Below, in pieces: positions 34,373 through 43,242 of a stretch of DNA of 64,000 nt. A program made the translations under genes and the position numbers. The notes below the pieces were generated by a model. The model had not been told where the DNA came from. It did no database searches and saw only the letters and a list, made by a program, of their open reading frames with translations. Where the stretch lies: NCBI RefSeq assembly GCF_900104225.1, contig NZ_FNJK01000001.1:372001-436000 (forward strand). Direction: 5' to 3'. Origin of the DNA: Streptococcus equinus (GTDB taxonomy: Bacteria > Bacillota > Bacilli > Lactobacillales > Streptococcaceae). Every line of letters starts with the position of its first letter. The stretch's first letter is position 1.

Positions 34373-36187
34373 ATGTTAAAAATTTTTAAACGTTTAACGG
34401 CAAAAGAAATCGTTATGATGCTTGTTGCCGTCTTATTTGTGTGTTTGAATGTTTTCTTGGATTTAAAAATTCCGGATTACATGTCTGATATCACATCCTT
34501 GCTCTCAACTCAAGGAACAAAAGCCAAGGATATTTTTGCTTGGAATCTAGATGCCCCCGGTATGCGTATGGTCTTGCTTTCTTTAGGAAGCTTTGCTGCA
34601 TCAGTAGTTGTCGGATTCTTAGCAGCCCGTATCGCAGCAAGTTTTAGTACACGCTTGCGTGATGATATTTTCCACAGTGTCCTTGATTTTTCAGATGCGG
34701 AAATCAAGAAATTTTCAATTCCAAGTCTTTTGACACGTACAACCAATGATATTACACAAATTCAATTAGTCTTTACAATGGGACTTCAAGTTATTACCAA
34801 GGGACCGATTATGGCAATTTGGGCGATCACAAAGATTGCTGATAAAAACCATGAGTGGTTGTTAGTGCTTGTTGTTGCCGTAGCTGTTATGATTTTGATG
34901 TTGATTTTCTTGTTAATGATGGTTATGCCAAAACAACGTATGATTCAAAAATTAACTGATAAATTGAACAGTATTACACGTGAGTCATTGACAGGTATTC
35001 GTGTCGTTCGTGCCTATAATGCTGAAAATTACCAAGATGGTAAGTTTGCAAAAGCTAACGACAATGTTACAAACTTTAACCTTTTCATTAACCGTTCAAT
35101 GGCTTTGATGTCACCAGTCATGACAAGTATTTCAAGTGGTATGACTTTAGCTATTTATTGGATTGGTGCCTTCTTGATTGAAGATATCGCTATTCCAAAA
35201 GATCCAACAAAAATCGCTGGAGCTATGCAAGATAAAGTTAATATCTTCTCAGATATGGTGGTTTATTCATCTTATGCCATGCAGGTGGTTATTGGATTTA
35301 TGATGATGATTATTGTCTTCTTCATTCTTCCTCGTGCAGTTGTTGCTGCTGGTCGTATTAATGAAGTTTTAGATACAAAACCATCAGTTCTTTATCCTGA
35401 GGAAAGTAAGTCTCAACCAGCTGAAAAAGGTTCTGTAGAATTTAATGATGTTTCTTTCCGTTACAGCGACCATTCAGAAGCTGTTTTGGAACATGTTTCC
35501 TTTAAGGCTAAATCAGGTGACACTGTTGCCTTTATCGGATCAACTGGTTCAGGTAAATCAACATTGGTAAACTTGATTCCTCGTTTCTACGATGCAACAG
35601 AAGGAACGATTAAGGTAGATGGTGTTGATGTTCGTGATTACGATCATGATACCCTTCATAAGATTGTGGGTTATATTCCACAAAAAGCTGTCCTCTTTAG
35701 TGGAGATATTGCTTCAAATATGGACATGGGTGATAGTAATAGTTCACCACTTGATGATGATAAAATGTGGGAAGCTCTCGACTTAGCACAAGGTAAAGAC
35801 TTTGTTGAAAGTAAAGAAGGACAACTTAAGGCTCAAGTATCTCAAGGGGGTCAAAACTTCTCAGGTGGTCAGAAACAACGTTTGGCAATTGCTCGCGCCC
35901 TTGCTCGTAAACCTGAGATTATCATCTTTGATGATTCATTCTCAGCTCTTGACTATAAGACTGACCGAATCCTTCGTTCACAATTGAAAGAACGTACAGC
36001 AGATATGACAAAATTGATTGTTGCACAACGTATTTCAACAATCATGGATGCCGATCAAATTTTAGTCTTGGATGAAGGTAAAGTGGTTGGTCAAGGTACT
36101 CACGAAGAACTTCTTGCAACAAATGATGTTTATCGTGAAATTGCCTACTCACAATTATCTAAGGAGGAATTAGAAAATGGAAAATAA
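34373..36187 (+). CDS. Heterodimeric multidrug ABC exporter, degenerate-site subunit (SatA-like)
   Basis: 604-residue half-transporter: membrane domain about 1-340 with an inserted extracellular loop (IAIPKDPTKIAGAMQDKVN), then ATPase. Walker A is GSTGSGKST, signature NFSGGQKQR, but Walker B is followed by Asp (IIIFDDSFSALD) and the H-loop His is Gln (IVAQRISTI). It overlaps its partner by 11 bases. It resembles the exporter subunit at 24453 in the same substitutions. With MarR upstream, a fluoroquinolone/drug efflux role is likely but inferred. Confidence 0.92.
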   Translation: MLKIFKRLTAKEIVMMLVAVLFVCLNVFLDLKIPDYMSDITSLLSTQGTKAKDIFAWNLDAPGMRMVLLSLGSFAASVVVGFLAARIAASFSTRLRDDIFHSVLDFSDAEIKKFSIPSLLTRTTNDITQIQLVFTMGLQVITKGPIMAIWAITKIADKNHEWLLVLVVAVAVMILMLIFLLMMVMPKQRMIQKLTDKLNSITRESLTGIRVVRAYNAENYQDGKFAKANDNVTNFNLFINRSMALMSPVMTSISSGMTLAIYWIGAFLIEDIAIPKDPTKIAGAMQDKVNIFSDMVVYSSYAMQVVIGFMMMIIVFFILPRAVVAAGRINEVLDTKPSVLYPEESKSQPAEKGSVEFNDVSFRYSDHSEAVLEHVSFKAKSGDTVAFIGSTGSGKSTLVNLIPRFYDATEGTIKVDGVDVRDYDHDTLHKIVGYIPQKAVLFSGDIASNMDMGDSNSSPLDDDKMWEALDLAQGKDFVESKEGQLKAQVSQGGQNFSGGQKQRLAIARALARKPEIIIFDDSFSALDYKTDRILRSQLKERTADMTKLIVAQRISTIMDADQILVLDEGKVVGQGTHEELLATNDVYREIAYSQLSKEELENGK

Positions 36188-37949
36188 GAAAAAAGCATCT
36201 TTCTATAGTAGAATGAAGCCATATATCAAAGGTTTCCAATTTCCATTTATCCTTGCGGTGATTGGAGCCATGGTTTCAGCAACGGTTACAGTTATTGGAC
36301 CTGATAAATTAAAAGAAATCACAAACACCATCATGAAAGGTTTGACACCGACAAAAATGGGTACAATCCCAGGTGTTGACTTAGATAAGGTTGGTCAAAT
36401 TGCTTTAACCCTTGCGGTTTTATATGTGATTTCAGCAGTGGTTGGTTACATTCAAAACTTTACTGTAGCAACAATTGTTCAACGATTTACACAACGTTTA
36501 CGTACAGCTATTCAAGTAAAAATTGACCGTGTGCCACTCAACTATTTTGACAGCCACTCACAAGGGGATACCCTTTCTCGTGTGACAAATGACGTGGATT
36601 TGCTTGGCCAATCTCTTAACCAAAGTTTGGGAACATTGGTCACTTCAACAGTGCTTTTGATTGGTTCTATTTTCATGATGTTCCATTCAAATGTTAGTAT
36701 GGCGCTAACAGCTATTGGTTCTGTCTTTATCGGATTCTTGTTGGTGGTTGTGATTATGGGATCATCTCAACCATTGTTCAAACGCCAACAAAATAACTTG
36801 GCTGCAGTTAATGGTTATGTTGAAGAAATTTATTCTGGTCATAATGTGGTAACAAGTTATAATGCTTCAAATGAAACCAGTGAAGCTTTCAAAACATTGA
36901 ACACAAACCTTTACAAATCAATGTGGCAGTCACAGTTCTTATCAGGAATTATGATGCCCCTAATGATTTTCATTGGTAACTTTGGTTATGTTATGGTCTG
37001 TGTGGTTGGGGCTGTTAAGGTGATTAATGGAGATATCACAATGGGTGATGTGGTTGCCTTTATGACATACGTGCGTATCTTCTCACAACCATTATCACAA
37101 ATTGCCCAAGCCTTCACACAAATGCAATCTGCTACAGCTGCCATGAGTCGTGTCTTTGAATTCCTTGAAGAAGATGAAATGGAAGACGATTCTGATAAAG
37201 AACGCCAATTGACAGATGTTAAAGGTGAGGTTACATTTGATAATGTCTTCTTTGGTTATTCTAAAGATAAAACAATCATTCATGATTTCTCTGCAGTTGC
37301 AAAACCTGGTCAAAAAGTGGCTATCGTTGGTCCAACAGGTGCTGGTAAGACAACTATTGTTAACTTGCTCATGAAATTCTATGAAATTGATAAAGGACAA
37401 ATTGCCATCGATGGTGTTGATACTCGTTTAATGTCACGTGAAGAAGTTCATGATCAGTTCTCAATGGTGCTTCAAGATACTTGGTTGTTTGAAGGAACAA
37501 TTAAAGAAAACTTGATTTACAATCAAGAAAATATCACTGATGAACAAGTAGTGGCAGCAGCTAAGGCAGTGGGGGTTCACCACTTTATCATGACATTGCC
37601 TGATGGTTACGATACTTATCTTGATGATTCAGTGACACTTTCTATCGGTCAAAAACAACTCTTGACTATTGCACGTGCTCTCTTGAAAGATGCTCCGCTT
37701 CTTATTCTTGACGAAGCTACATCATCAGTTGATACTCGTACAGAAGAGTTGATTCAAAAAGCCATGGATAAATTGATGGAAGGTCGCACATCCTTTGTTA
37801 TTGCCCACCGTTTGTCAACAATCAAAAATGCTGATTTAATCCTTGTAATGAAAGATGGTAACATTATTGAGCAAGGTAATCACGATGATTTGATGACACA
37901 AGGTGGTTTCTATGCAGACCTTTACAACTCACAATTTGAAGTAGCCTAA
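36177..37949 (+). CDS. Heterodimeric multidrug ABC exporter, canonical Glu subunit (SatB-like)
   Basis: 590-residue half-transporter. Membrane domain about 1-330; ATPase with Walker A GPTGAGKTT, atypical signature LSIGQKQLL, Walker B LLILDEATSSVD and H-loop VIAHRLST. It complements the preceding subunit to give one canonical and one degenerate ATP site. SD AAGGAGG lies inside the upstream gene. Last gene of the marR operon, followed by tandem terminators. Confidence 0.93.
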   Translation: MENKKKASFYSRMKPYIKGFQFPFILAVIGAMVSATVTVIGPDKLKEITNTIMKGLTPTKMGTIPGVDLDKVGQIALTLAVLYVISAVVGYIQNFTVATIVQRFTQRLRTAIQVKIDRVPLNYFDSHSQGDTLSRVTNDVDLLGQSLNQSLGTLVTSTVLLIGSIFMMFHSNVSMALTAIGSVFIGFLLVVVIMGSSQPLFKRQQNNLAAVNGYVEEIYSGHNVVTSYNASNETSEAFKTLNTNLYKSMWQSQFLSGIMMPLMIFIGNFGYVMVCVVGAVKVINGDITMGDVVAFMTYVRIFSQPLSQIAQAFTQMQSATAAMSRVFEFLEEDEMEDDSDKERQLTDVKGEVTFDNVFFGYSKDKTIIHDFSAVAKPGQKVAIVGPTGAGKTTIVNLLMKFYEIDKGQIAIDGVDTRLMSREEVHDQFSMVLQDTWLFEGTIKENLIYNQENITDEQVVAAAKAVGVHHFIMTLPDGYDTYLDDSVTLSIGQKQLLTIARALLKDAPLLILDEATSSVDTRTEELIQKAMDKLMEGRTSFVIAHRLSTIKNADLILVMKDGNIIEQGNHDDLMTQGGFYADLYNSQFEVA

Positions 37950-37952
37950 TTA

Positions 37953-37998
37953 AAAGAGACCGTAAGGTCTCTTTAGACTGAATAAAAAGTCTTTTTTT
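37953..37998 (+). terminator. Tandem terminators after the SatAB-like operon
   Basis: The first is AAAGAGACC GTAA GGTCTCTTT (37953-37974), a perfect 9-bp stem. The second is AGACT / AGTCT (37975-37979, 37988-37992) followed by a run of T to 37998. Confidence 0.85.
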
Positions 37999-38135
37999 GA
38001 TACTTTTCTTAGGTGGTGCCGTCGGCAGCGACTTCCTGCGGAATTCCATGCTTAAGTTTTGAGTCTAAGGTCTCAAAACTCCCGGGTGGCTGATGTAATT
38101 AGCCTTCAGCCACTTTCACCACGGCGAAAAGTATC
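37999..38135. repeat. Multibranched structured non-coding element
   Basis: The closing inverted repeat GATACTTTTC / GAAAAGTATC (37999-38008, 38126-38135) continues inwards as GTGGTG / CACCAC (38013-38018, 38117-38122). Enclosed are a GCAG/CTGC hairpin (38025-38039), a 9-bp stem AGTTTTGAG / CTCAAAACT (38055-38063, 38072-38080), and an 8-bp stem GTGGCTGA / TCAGCCAC (38086-38093, 38106-38113). It is visibly richer in G+C than its surroundings and has no plausible ORF on either strand. Possible natures: small structured RNA, MITE-like repeat, or mobile palindromic unit. I do not recognise it. Confidence 0.6.
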
Positions 38136-38237
38136 GCTTTCTTGCTCGCTTTGCTCGCAAATGAATCCTAAAATTGAAGTATTGCAATGATAAGTTAGAA
38201 TTTATTTTAGGTTGAAAGCAGGTTTGTCTACATTCTG
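38136..38237. other. Spacer after the structured element
   Basis: Begins with the short direct repeat TTGCTCGC / TTTGCTCGC (about 38142-38158). It then holds an inverted repeat CCTAAAAT / ATTTTAGG (38167-38174, 38204-38211). No gene seen. Confidence 0.5.
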
Positions 38238-38262
38238 AAGAGACCGTATGGTCTCTTTTTTG
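38238..38262 (+). terminator. Second copy of the GAGACC terminator
   Basis: AAGAGACC GTAT GGTCTCTT followed by T residues is nearly identical to the terminator at 37953-37974. Confidence 0.8.
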
Positions 38263-38296
38263 TAAGGACTTGTTTTATCTTTATTTTAAGGAATTT

Positions 38297-38305
38297 TGTT
38301 ATAAT
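38297..38305 (+). promoter_or_regulatory. Extended -10 promoter of relPRS
   Basis: TGTTATAAT, 28 bases upstream of the relP start. Confidence 0.65.
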
Positions 38306-38332
38306 GAAGTTAACATCTAGTTAGGAAAAGAT

Positions 38333-38965
38333 ATGACAGAAACGATTTACGGAAAGTACGCAGACTACCTTCCTTTGATTTTAGAGGACTTTAGTCAGCG
38401 TATTCAAGAAAAAAATGACCTGGTTAAGAAAGAAACAGGTTATAAATTATTTGAGCATCTTATTGCGCGTGTTAAGACACAAGAAAGTATGATTGAAAAG
38501 TGTCAACGAAAAGGATATGAAGTGAGCACTGAATCAGCTTTGAGGCTGATTCGTGATAGTATTGGTTTGCGCATTATTTGTGGTTTCGTTGATGATATTT
38601 ATCGCTTGGTTGATGTGATTCATTCTTTTGACCATTGTCGAGTGATTGAAGAAAAAGATTACATTAAACAAGCTAAGCCAAATGGTTACCGTTCTTATCA
38701 CATGATTGTAGAAGTTAGGACACCTTACCCTGACTGTCTGGGAAACGAGCAAGGCTCATATTTTATTGAGGTTCAGCTCCGCACCATTGCTATGGATTCA
38801 TGGGCTAGTCTTGAACATCAGATGAAATATAAACATGATATTAAAGACCCTAAGCGTATTGTGAGGGAATTAAAACGTTGTGCTGATGAATTAGCTTCGT
38901 GTGATTTAACCATGCAAACCATCCGCAACTTGATTCAAGAAAGTTCTCAAGATGAAGGAGAATAA
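38333..38965 (+). CDS. relP: RelP, small alarmone synthetase (GTP/GDP pyrophosphokinase)
   Basis: 210-residue synthetase-only RelA/SpoT protein. It has no HD hydrolase domain. Conserved synthetase segments include RDSIGLRIICGFVDDIYRLVDVI, KPNGYRSYHMIVEV (G-loop region) and FIEVQLRTIAMDSWASLEHQMKYK. It transfers pyrophosphate from ATP to GDP/GTP to make (p)ppGpp. Identified as RelP rather than RelQ because it is followed by a response regulator and histidine kinase, as in the S. mutans relPRS operon (recalled). Confidence 0.93.
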   Translation: MTETIYGKYADYLPLILEDFSQRIQEKNDLVKKETGYKLFEHLIARVKTQESMIEKCQRKGYEVSTESALRLIRDSIGLRIICGFVDDIYRLVDVIHSFDHCRVIEEKDYIKQAKPNGYRSYHMIVEVRTPYPDCLGNEQGSYFIEVQLRTIAMDSWASLEHQMKYKHDIKDPKRIVRELKRCADELASCDLTMQTIRNLIQESSQDEGE

Positions 38966-38970
38966 AAACT

Positions 38971-39651
38971 ATGAAAGTACTTATTGCAGAAGATGAAATT
39001 CAGATGAACCGAGTTTTGACAACAGCATTGACTCATGAAGGTTATGATGTTGATTCTGTTTATGATGGTCAAGCAGCTATAGATAAAGCTAATGAGAATG
39101 CTTATGACGTGATGGTCATGGACATTATGATGCCGAGAAAAACTGGGATTCAAGCTGTTCAAGAAATTCGTCAAAGTGGTAACCAAGCTCACATTATTAT
39201 GTTGACAGCTATGTCTGAAATTGATGACCGCGTGATGGGACTTGATGCTGGTGCTGATGATTATTTGACCAAACCATTTTCTTTAAAAGAGTTATTGGCG
39301 CGACTTCGGTCAATGTCTCGTCGTGTAGATACTAATTTCACATCGAATATTTTAAAACTTGGGACTGTAACTTTAAATGTTGGTGAGCAGGAATTGGTTA
39401 GCCAAAATACCATTCGTTTGGCAGGGAAAGAAGCAAAAATGCTTGAATTCTTTATGCTTAATCCAGGTAAGAAGTTATCAACTGAGCAAATTTTTAATCA
39501 TGTCTGGGCAAGTGATAAGGATGATCCAGATATTGATACTGGTTATGTTTTTATTTATGTTTCCTATCTTCGTCAAAAACTTCAAGCAATTGGGGCAAAT
39601 CTTGTGATTGAAGGAGAAGAAATGGGAGACTATGAGTTGAAAGAATTGTAG
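38971..39651 (+). CDS. relR: RelR, OmpR-family response regulator
   Basis: 226 residues. Receiver domain about 1-118 with acidic pair ED (7-8), phosphorylation site Asp51 in VMVMDIMMPRK, Thr in IIMLTAMSE and Lys in YLTKPF. C-terminal winged-helix DNA-binding domain about 130-225. It lies five bases after relP and eight before relS. In S. mutans the pair links stress sensing to relP (established there). Confidence 0.95.
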   Translation: MKVLIAEDEIQMNRVLTTALTHEGYDVDSVYDGQAAIDKANENAYDVMVMDIMMPRKTGIQAVQEIRQSGNQAHIIMLTAMSEIDDRVMGLDAGADDYLTKPFSLKELLARLRSMSRRVDTNFTSNILKLGTVTLNVGEQELVSQNTIRLAGKEAKMLEFFMLNPGKKLSTEQIFNHVWASDKDDPDIDTGYVFIYVSYLRQKLQAIGANLVIEGEEMGDYELKEL

Positions 39652-39659
39652 GTGGTTCA

Positions 39660-40886
39660 ATGTTTCGAAAGCTTCGCCTCCGCTTTATTGCCATTGCTTC
39701 CTTAGCGATTTTACTTGTTTTGTTTTCGGTTGTTAGCGTTTTGAATTCTGCTAGGCATGTTCAGACAGTGGATGAAATCAATAAAATTCTAACCTTACTT
39801 GCTGATAATGGAGGAAGTTTTCCCAGTATTTCAAAAACGACTAGTGAATTAGGCGATACGGTTTCAGTAGATACCCTTTTTCAATACCGATATTTTAGTG
39901 CTAAAATGGATAGTGATGGGAAGATTATTTCTTTAAATGCGAGCAATATTTCTGATTTGACTGATCAAGAAGTCAAAGAGTTTTTGGAGAAAATTAACCA
40001 ATCTAAGGATACTCGAGCTGATTTTTCTTATCATCAACACACTTATTCTTACTTGGTGACAGAAGAAAGTCGACATACGGATTTGATTGTGGTATTAGAT
40101 TCGACTAATCAATTTAGAGATAATCTTGCTTTGGTGCACTTGTCTATTTGGATGTCAGGTGCTAGCTTTATTTTCTTTGTCTTGGTTATCTCAATTGTAT
40201 CTGGCAAAGTTATCAAACCGTTTATTCGTAACTATGAACGTCAACGACGATTTATCACCAATGCTGGTCATGAATTAAAGACTCCGTTAGCGATTATTGC
40301 TGCGAATAATGAACTTGTTGAATTGATGAATGGAGAGTCTGAATGGACTAAAAGTACTAACGATCAAATCGATCGTATGACAGGCTTAATTAATGGTTTA
40401 GTAGCTATGGCGCGTTTAGAAGAACAGCCTGAGTTGGTCTTAACAAGTGTTAATTTTTCTGATATTGCTAGAGATGCTGCAGAAGATTTTAAAGGACCAG
40501 TTATCAAGGATGGCAAACACTTTATCATGGGGATTCAATCAGGTATTCATGTTAAAGCTGAAGAAAAGTCATTATTTGAATTGGTAACGCTTTTGGTTGA
40601 TAATGCTAATAAATATTGCGATCCAGGTGGAACGGTATCGGTTAAATTAAGTAAGAATCGCCTTTCTAAAGCTCGTCTTGAAATTTCCAATACCTACAAA
40701 GCAGGTAAAAATGTTGATTACACAAAATTCTTTGAACGGTTTTATAGAGAAGACGAATCCCACAATAATAAGAATTCAGGCTATGGCATTGGACTTTCAA
40801 TGGCAAAAACGATGGTCAAACTTTTTAAAGGCAACATTTCAGTTACCTATAAGGATGATACGATTACATTTGTTGTGACTTTGTAG
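39660..40886 (+). CDS. relS: RelS, sensor histidine kinase
   Basis: 408 residues. Transmembrane helices at about 9-29 and 160-181 flank an extracellular sensor of about 130 residues. The dimerisation/phosphoacceptor motif FITNAGHELKTPLAII has His204. The ATP-binding domain shows the N-box LVDNANKYCDPGG, then SGYGIGLSMAKTMV. It follows RelR and is followed by a bidirectional terminator. Confidence 0.95.
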   Translation: MFRKLRLRFIAIASLAILLVLFSVVSVLNSARHVQTVDEINKILTLLADNGGSFPSISKTTSELGDTVSVDTLFQYRYFSAKMDSDGKIISLNASNISDLTDQEVKEFLEKINQSKDTRADFSYHQHTYSYLVTEESRHTDLIVVLDSTNQFRDNLALVHLSIWMSGASFIFFVLVISIVSGKVIKPFIRNYERQRRFITNAGHELKTPLAIIAANNELVELMNGESEWTKSTNDQIDRMTGLINGLVAMARLEEQPELVLTSVNFSDIARDAAEDFKGPVIKDGKHFIMGIQSGIHVKAEEKSLFELVTLLVDNANKYCDPGGTVSVKLSKNRLSKARLEISNTYKAGKNVDYTKFFERFYREDESHNNKNSGYGIGLSMAKTMVKLFKGNISVTYKDDTITFVVTL

Positions 40887-40893
40887 AAAAAGA

Positions 40894-40924
40894 AAAAGCT
40901 GAGACAAGAAGTCTCGGCTTTTTT
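40894..40924. terminator. Bidirectional terminator between relS and the aldo/keto reductase gene
   Basis: Stem AAAAGCTGAGAC / GTCTCGGCTTTT (one G-U) with a 5-base loop, at the junction of convergent genes. Confidence 0.85.
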
Positions 40925-40932
40925 ACGCTTTT

Positions 40933-41778
40933 TTAGACAGAGTAGCTTGATAGGCGTTTTACTTGTTCGACACTTTCGTTTGGTCCGTAGTTGTCAGGAA
41001 AACGATCAAGAGTTTGAATTTTGGCTAAATCTTCCTGACTAAGTTCAAAATCAAAAATGTCAAAGTTTTCTTTGATACGATTGAGGTGAACTGATTTTGG
41101 AATGGTCAAAATGTCATTTTGAATTTGCCAGCGAAGAATGACCTGAGCAACTGACTTACCATGTTTTTTTGCAATACTTGTTAGGATAGAATCTTTGAAA
41201 ATATCATCTTTTCCTTGATTAAAGGGACTCCATGCTTGTGTAGCAACGTCAAATTCTTGGTTAGCTGCACGGAGAAGTGGTTGCTGTTTGTATGGATGAA
41301 GTTCAATCTGGTTAAGTGCTGGAACAATTTCAGTATTGATAGCAAAATCTGTCAGCCGCCCTGTTGAGAAATTTGAGACGCCAATGGCACGAATACGACC
41401 TTCTTTATAGAGATCAGACATTGCACGCCAAGCTCCATGAGTATCACCGTATGGTTGGTGAATGAGGTAGAGGTCTAGATAATCAGTTCCTAGTTTTTTG
41501 AGGCTTGTTTCAAATGCTTTTTGGGTTTCATCATAGCCAAGTTGGTTAATCCAAGCTTTAGTAGTTATGAAAACATCTTCACGTTTAATACCTGAAGCTT
41601 TAATAGCCTTACCGACTGCTTCCTCATTTCGATAAAGAGCTGCTGTATCGATAAGACGATAACCGACTTCAAGAGCGTCTTCGACTGACTTTTGGCATTC
41701 ATCTTGGTCAAAAATTTGCCATACTCCAAAACCAAGTTTTGGGATTTTAACACCGTTATTGAGAGTTTTAAATTCCAT
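40933..41778 (-). CDS. Aldo/keto reductase
   Basis: 281 residues from the ATG at 41778, which has SD GGAGG six bases upstream; an in-frame ATG at 41802 lacks one. TIM-barrel NADPH-dependent reductase with the full catalytic tetrad Asp44 (LIDTAALYRNEEAVG), Tyr49, Lys74 (VFITTKAW) and His107 (LYLIHQPYGD). The motif GVSNFSTGRL and the C-terminal cofactor segment IPKSVHLNRIKEN are typical of 2,5-diketogluconate-reductase-like AKR5 enzymes. Substrate unknown; aldehyde detoxification is a common role. Confidence 0.93.
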   Translation of the reverse strand: MEFKTLNNGVKIPKLGFGVWQIFDQDECQKSVEDALEVGYRLIDTAALYRNEEAVGKAIKASGIKREDVFITTKAWINQLGYDETQKAFETSLKKLGTDYLDLYLIHQPYGDTHGAWRAMSDLYKEGRIRAIGVSNFSTGRLTDFAINTEIVPALNQIELHPYKQQPLLRAANQEFDVATQAWSPFNQGKDDIFKDSILTSIAKKHGKSVAQVILRWQIQNDILTIPKSVHLNRIKENFDIFDFELSQEDLAKIQTLDRFPDNYGPNESVEQVKRLSSYSV

Positions 41779-41844
41779 AAGCGTCCTCCATTTTTTCTTC
41801 ATTCTAACACAAAAGTTTTGTAATCTTAAAAGATACGACTCAAA

Positions 41845-42759
41845 CTAGATTAGCTGACTGTTGTCTTCAAATTCTTCTAAACTAAGCTTGATTTCATTGA
41901 TGAAACTAGCTCCGATATCAGATAGTTTTTTCTTGCGATTGGTCACATAACCGAGGGTGTGTTTTGGACTATTCTTCAGTGGAATAAGAACAATCTGATC
42001 TTTGACAAAGCTATTAACAATGCCAAGCCCTGAGGCATAAGCATTCGTAGCACAAAGTAAATTCATCACAGTTCCTCGGTCATTGCTGTATAGAATACGT
42101 TGTTCATCATGGATATCAAGAGCATCTTCATCAAAATTCAGACCTGATTGTTCTTGACGAAAGCGAATTTGATTATAACCTTTTAGGTCACTTTCTGAAA
42201 TTACTGCTTTGTTAGCAAGTGGGTGGTCACGACGGAGAAAGACACGTGTCGGGAATTCTCCTAAAGAGGTAAATTCCAAATCATGGTGTTCTAGTGACGA
42301 TTTTAAAATGTGTTTGTTGTCATCATCCAGGTAAATAATTCCTAAGTCAGCTTCAAAAGAAGCAACACTATCAAGGATTTTTTTGGTACTTGTTTCAATT
42401 GTTTGAAATTCTTGATAATCTTGTTTAAATTCTTGGGCGACTTTAGCAAGTGGAATAGATAAAAAGTCGTAGTGATGAGAAGCAACCGTAAAACTTTTCT
42501 TAAATTGATCATGGTAGCGTTGTTGTAATAAATCTAATTCTCCAATGATGCGTTTAGCATACTTTAAAAAATCATGACCATCCTCAGTTAAACGTGTTCC
42601 TGTGTTAGAGCGCGTGAAAAGTTGAACCCCTAATTCAGTTTCTAAATCTTTAATAGAGCAAGACAAGTTGGGCTGAGTCATGTATAATTCCTTAGCGGCC
42701 TGGCTAAAAGACCCTACGCGAGCGACGACTTCGACATAACGACATTGTTGGAAATTCAT
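41845..42759 (-). CDS. LysR-family transcriptional regulator
   Basis: 304 residues. N-terminal winged HTH MNFQQCRYVEVVARVGSFSQAAKELYMTQPNLSCSIKDLE, then linker helix and a periplasmic-binding-like effector domain. The general plan resembles CpsY/MtaR-type streptococcal LysR proteins, but the sequence differs from what I remember of those. It is divergent from the small ORF, UroD-like and ABC genes, all of which have a shared TTATGGC-type box upstream; it is therefore the likely regulator of that block. Effector unknown. Confidence 0.92.
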   Translation of the reverse strand: MNFQQCRYVEVVARVGSFSQAAKELYMTQPNLSCSIKDLETELGVQLFTRSNTGTRLTEDGHDFLKYAKRIIGELDLLQQRYHDQFKKSFTVASHHYDFLSIPLAKVAQEFKQDYQEFQTIETSTKKILDSVASFEADLGIIYLDDDNKHILKSSLEHHDLEFTSLGEFPTRVFLRRDHPLANKAVISESDLKGYNQIRFRQEQSGLNFDEDALDIHDEQRILYSNDRGTVMNLLCATNAYASGLGIVNSFVKDQIVLIPLKNSPKHTLGYVTNRKKKLSDIGASFINEIKLSLEEFEDNSQLI

Positions 42760-42901
42760 AAAACATCATACCTTCTTGTAATAATTGTTAATATTATAGT
42801 GAAAATACATTAAAAAATCAGCAAAATTCTGATAAGAATATCTTAAGTACTGATAAAAAAATCCTATAACCTGCGATAAATACGTCTAATTATTAGCCGA
42901 T

Positions 42902-42919
42902 TTTATGGCTGGTAATAAA
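42902..42919 (+). promoter_or_regulatory. LysR-type box 1, upstream of the small membrane ORF
   Basis: TTTATGGCTGGTAATAAA, an imperfect inverted repeat, starts 51 bases before the -10 TACAAT (42953-42958; extended TGATACAAT). It lies between the divergent lysR gene and the small ORF. Confidence 0.6.
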
Positions 42920-42991
42920 AAGAATAGATTTTTCTAAAGAGCTTAAAGCTGATACAATAAGCTTAGAAAGCTACTCGGAGGTGACGTGTTA

Positions 42992-43186
42992 ATGCTCATA
43001 ACAGAAAAGCACTTAAGAAATAGCTCAATTGCTGTTACAATTATTCTTGTCATATCTCTTCTTATTTTTTTAAATTGTTCTTCCTTCAAAGCCTATCAAA
43101 CTAGTAAACGATCATCTCATATTCGAAAGGAAGATATTGTTCGAATTCAAAGTCTTAAGAGTTTGACACATTTACCTTACGAGTAA
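42992..43186 (+). CDS. Small single-pass membrane protein, uncharacterised
   Basis: 64 residues from ATG 42992, with SD CGGAGG about 10 bases upstream; a GTG at 42986 is possible and adds two residues. One clear membrane helix (about 13-32, rich in Ile/Leu/Val) is followed by a positively charged tail containing KRSSHIRKED. That predicts N-out/C-in topology. It has its own extended -10 promoter, LysR-type box and terminator, so it is a dedicated transcript. I do not recognise the family; it could be a small regulatory partner of the nearby transporters or kinases, which is inference. Confidence 0.6.
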   Translation: MLITEKHLRNSSIAVTIILVISLLIFLNCSSFKAYQTSKRSSHIRKEDIVRIQSLKSLTHLPYE

Positions 43187-43219
43187 AAAGGTTGGAGATA
43201 AATTGTCTCCAACTTTTTT
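43187..43219 (+). terminator. Terminator of the small membrane ORF
   Basis: GTTGGAGA / TCTCCAAC (43191-43198, 43206-43213) with a 7-base loop is followed by TTTTTT. Confidence 0.85.
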
Positions 43220-43242
43220 CTTTTTTATACCATAACTCATTA

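Noticed and set aside
37864..38049. Minus-strand 61-codon reading frame over the exporter end and the structured element
   Set aside because: It overlaps the exporter's 3' end and two terminators, has no SD and no recognisable protein character.
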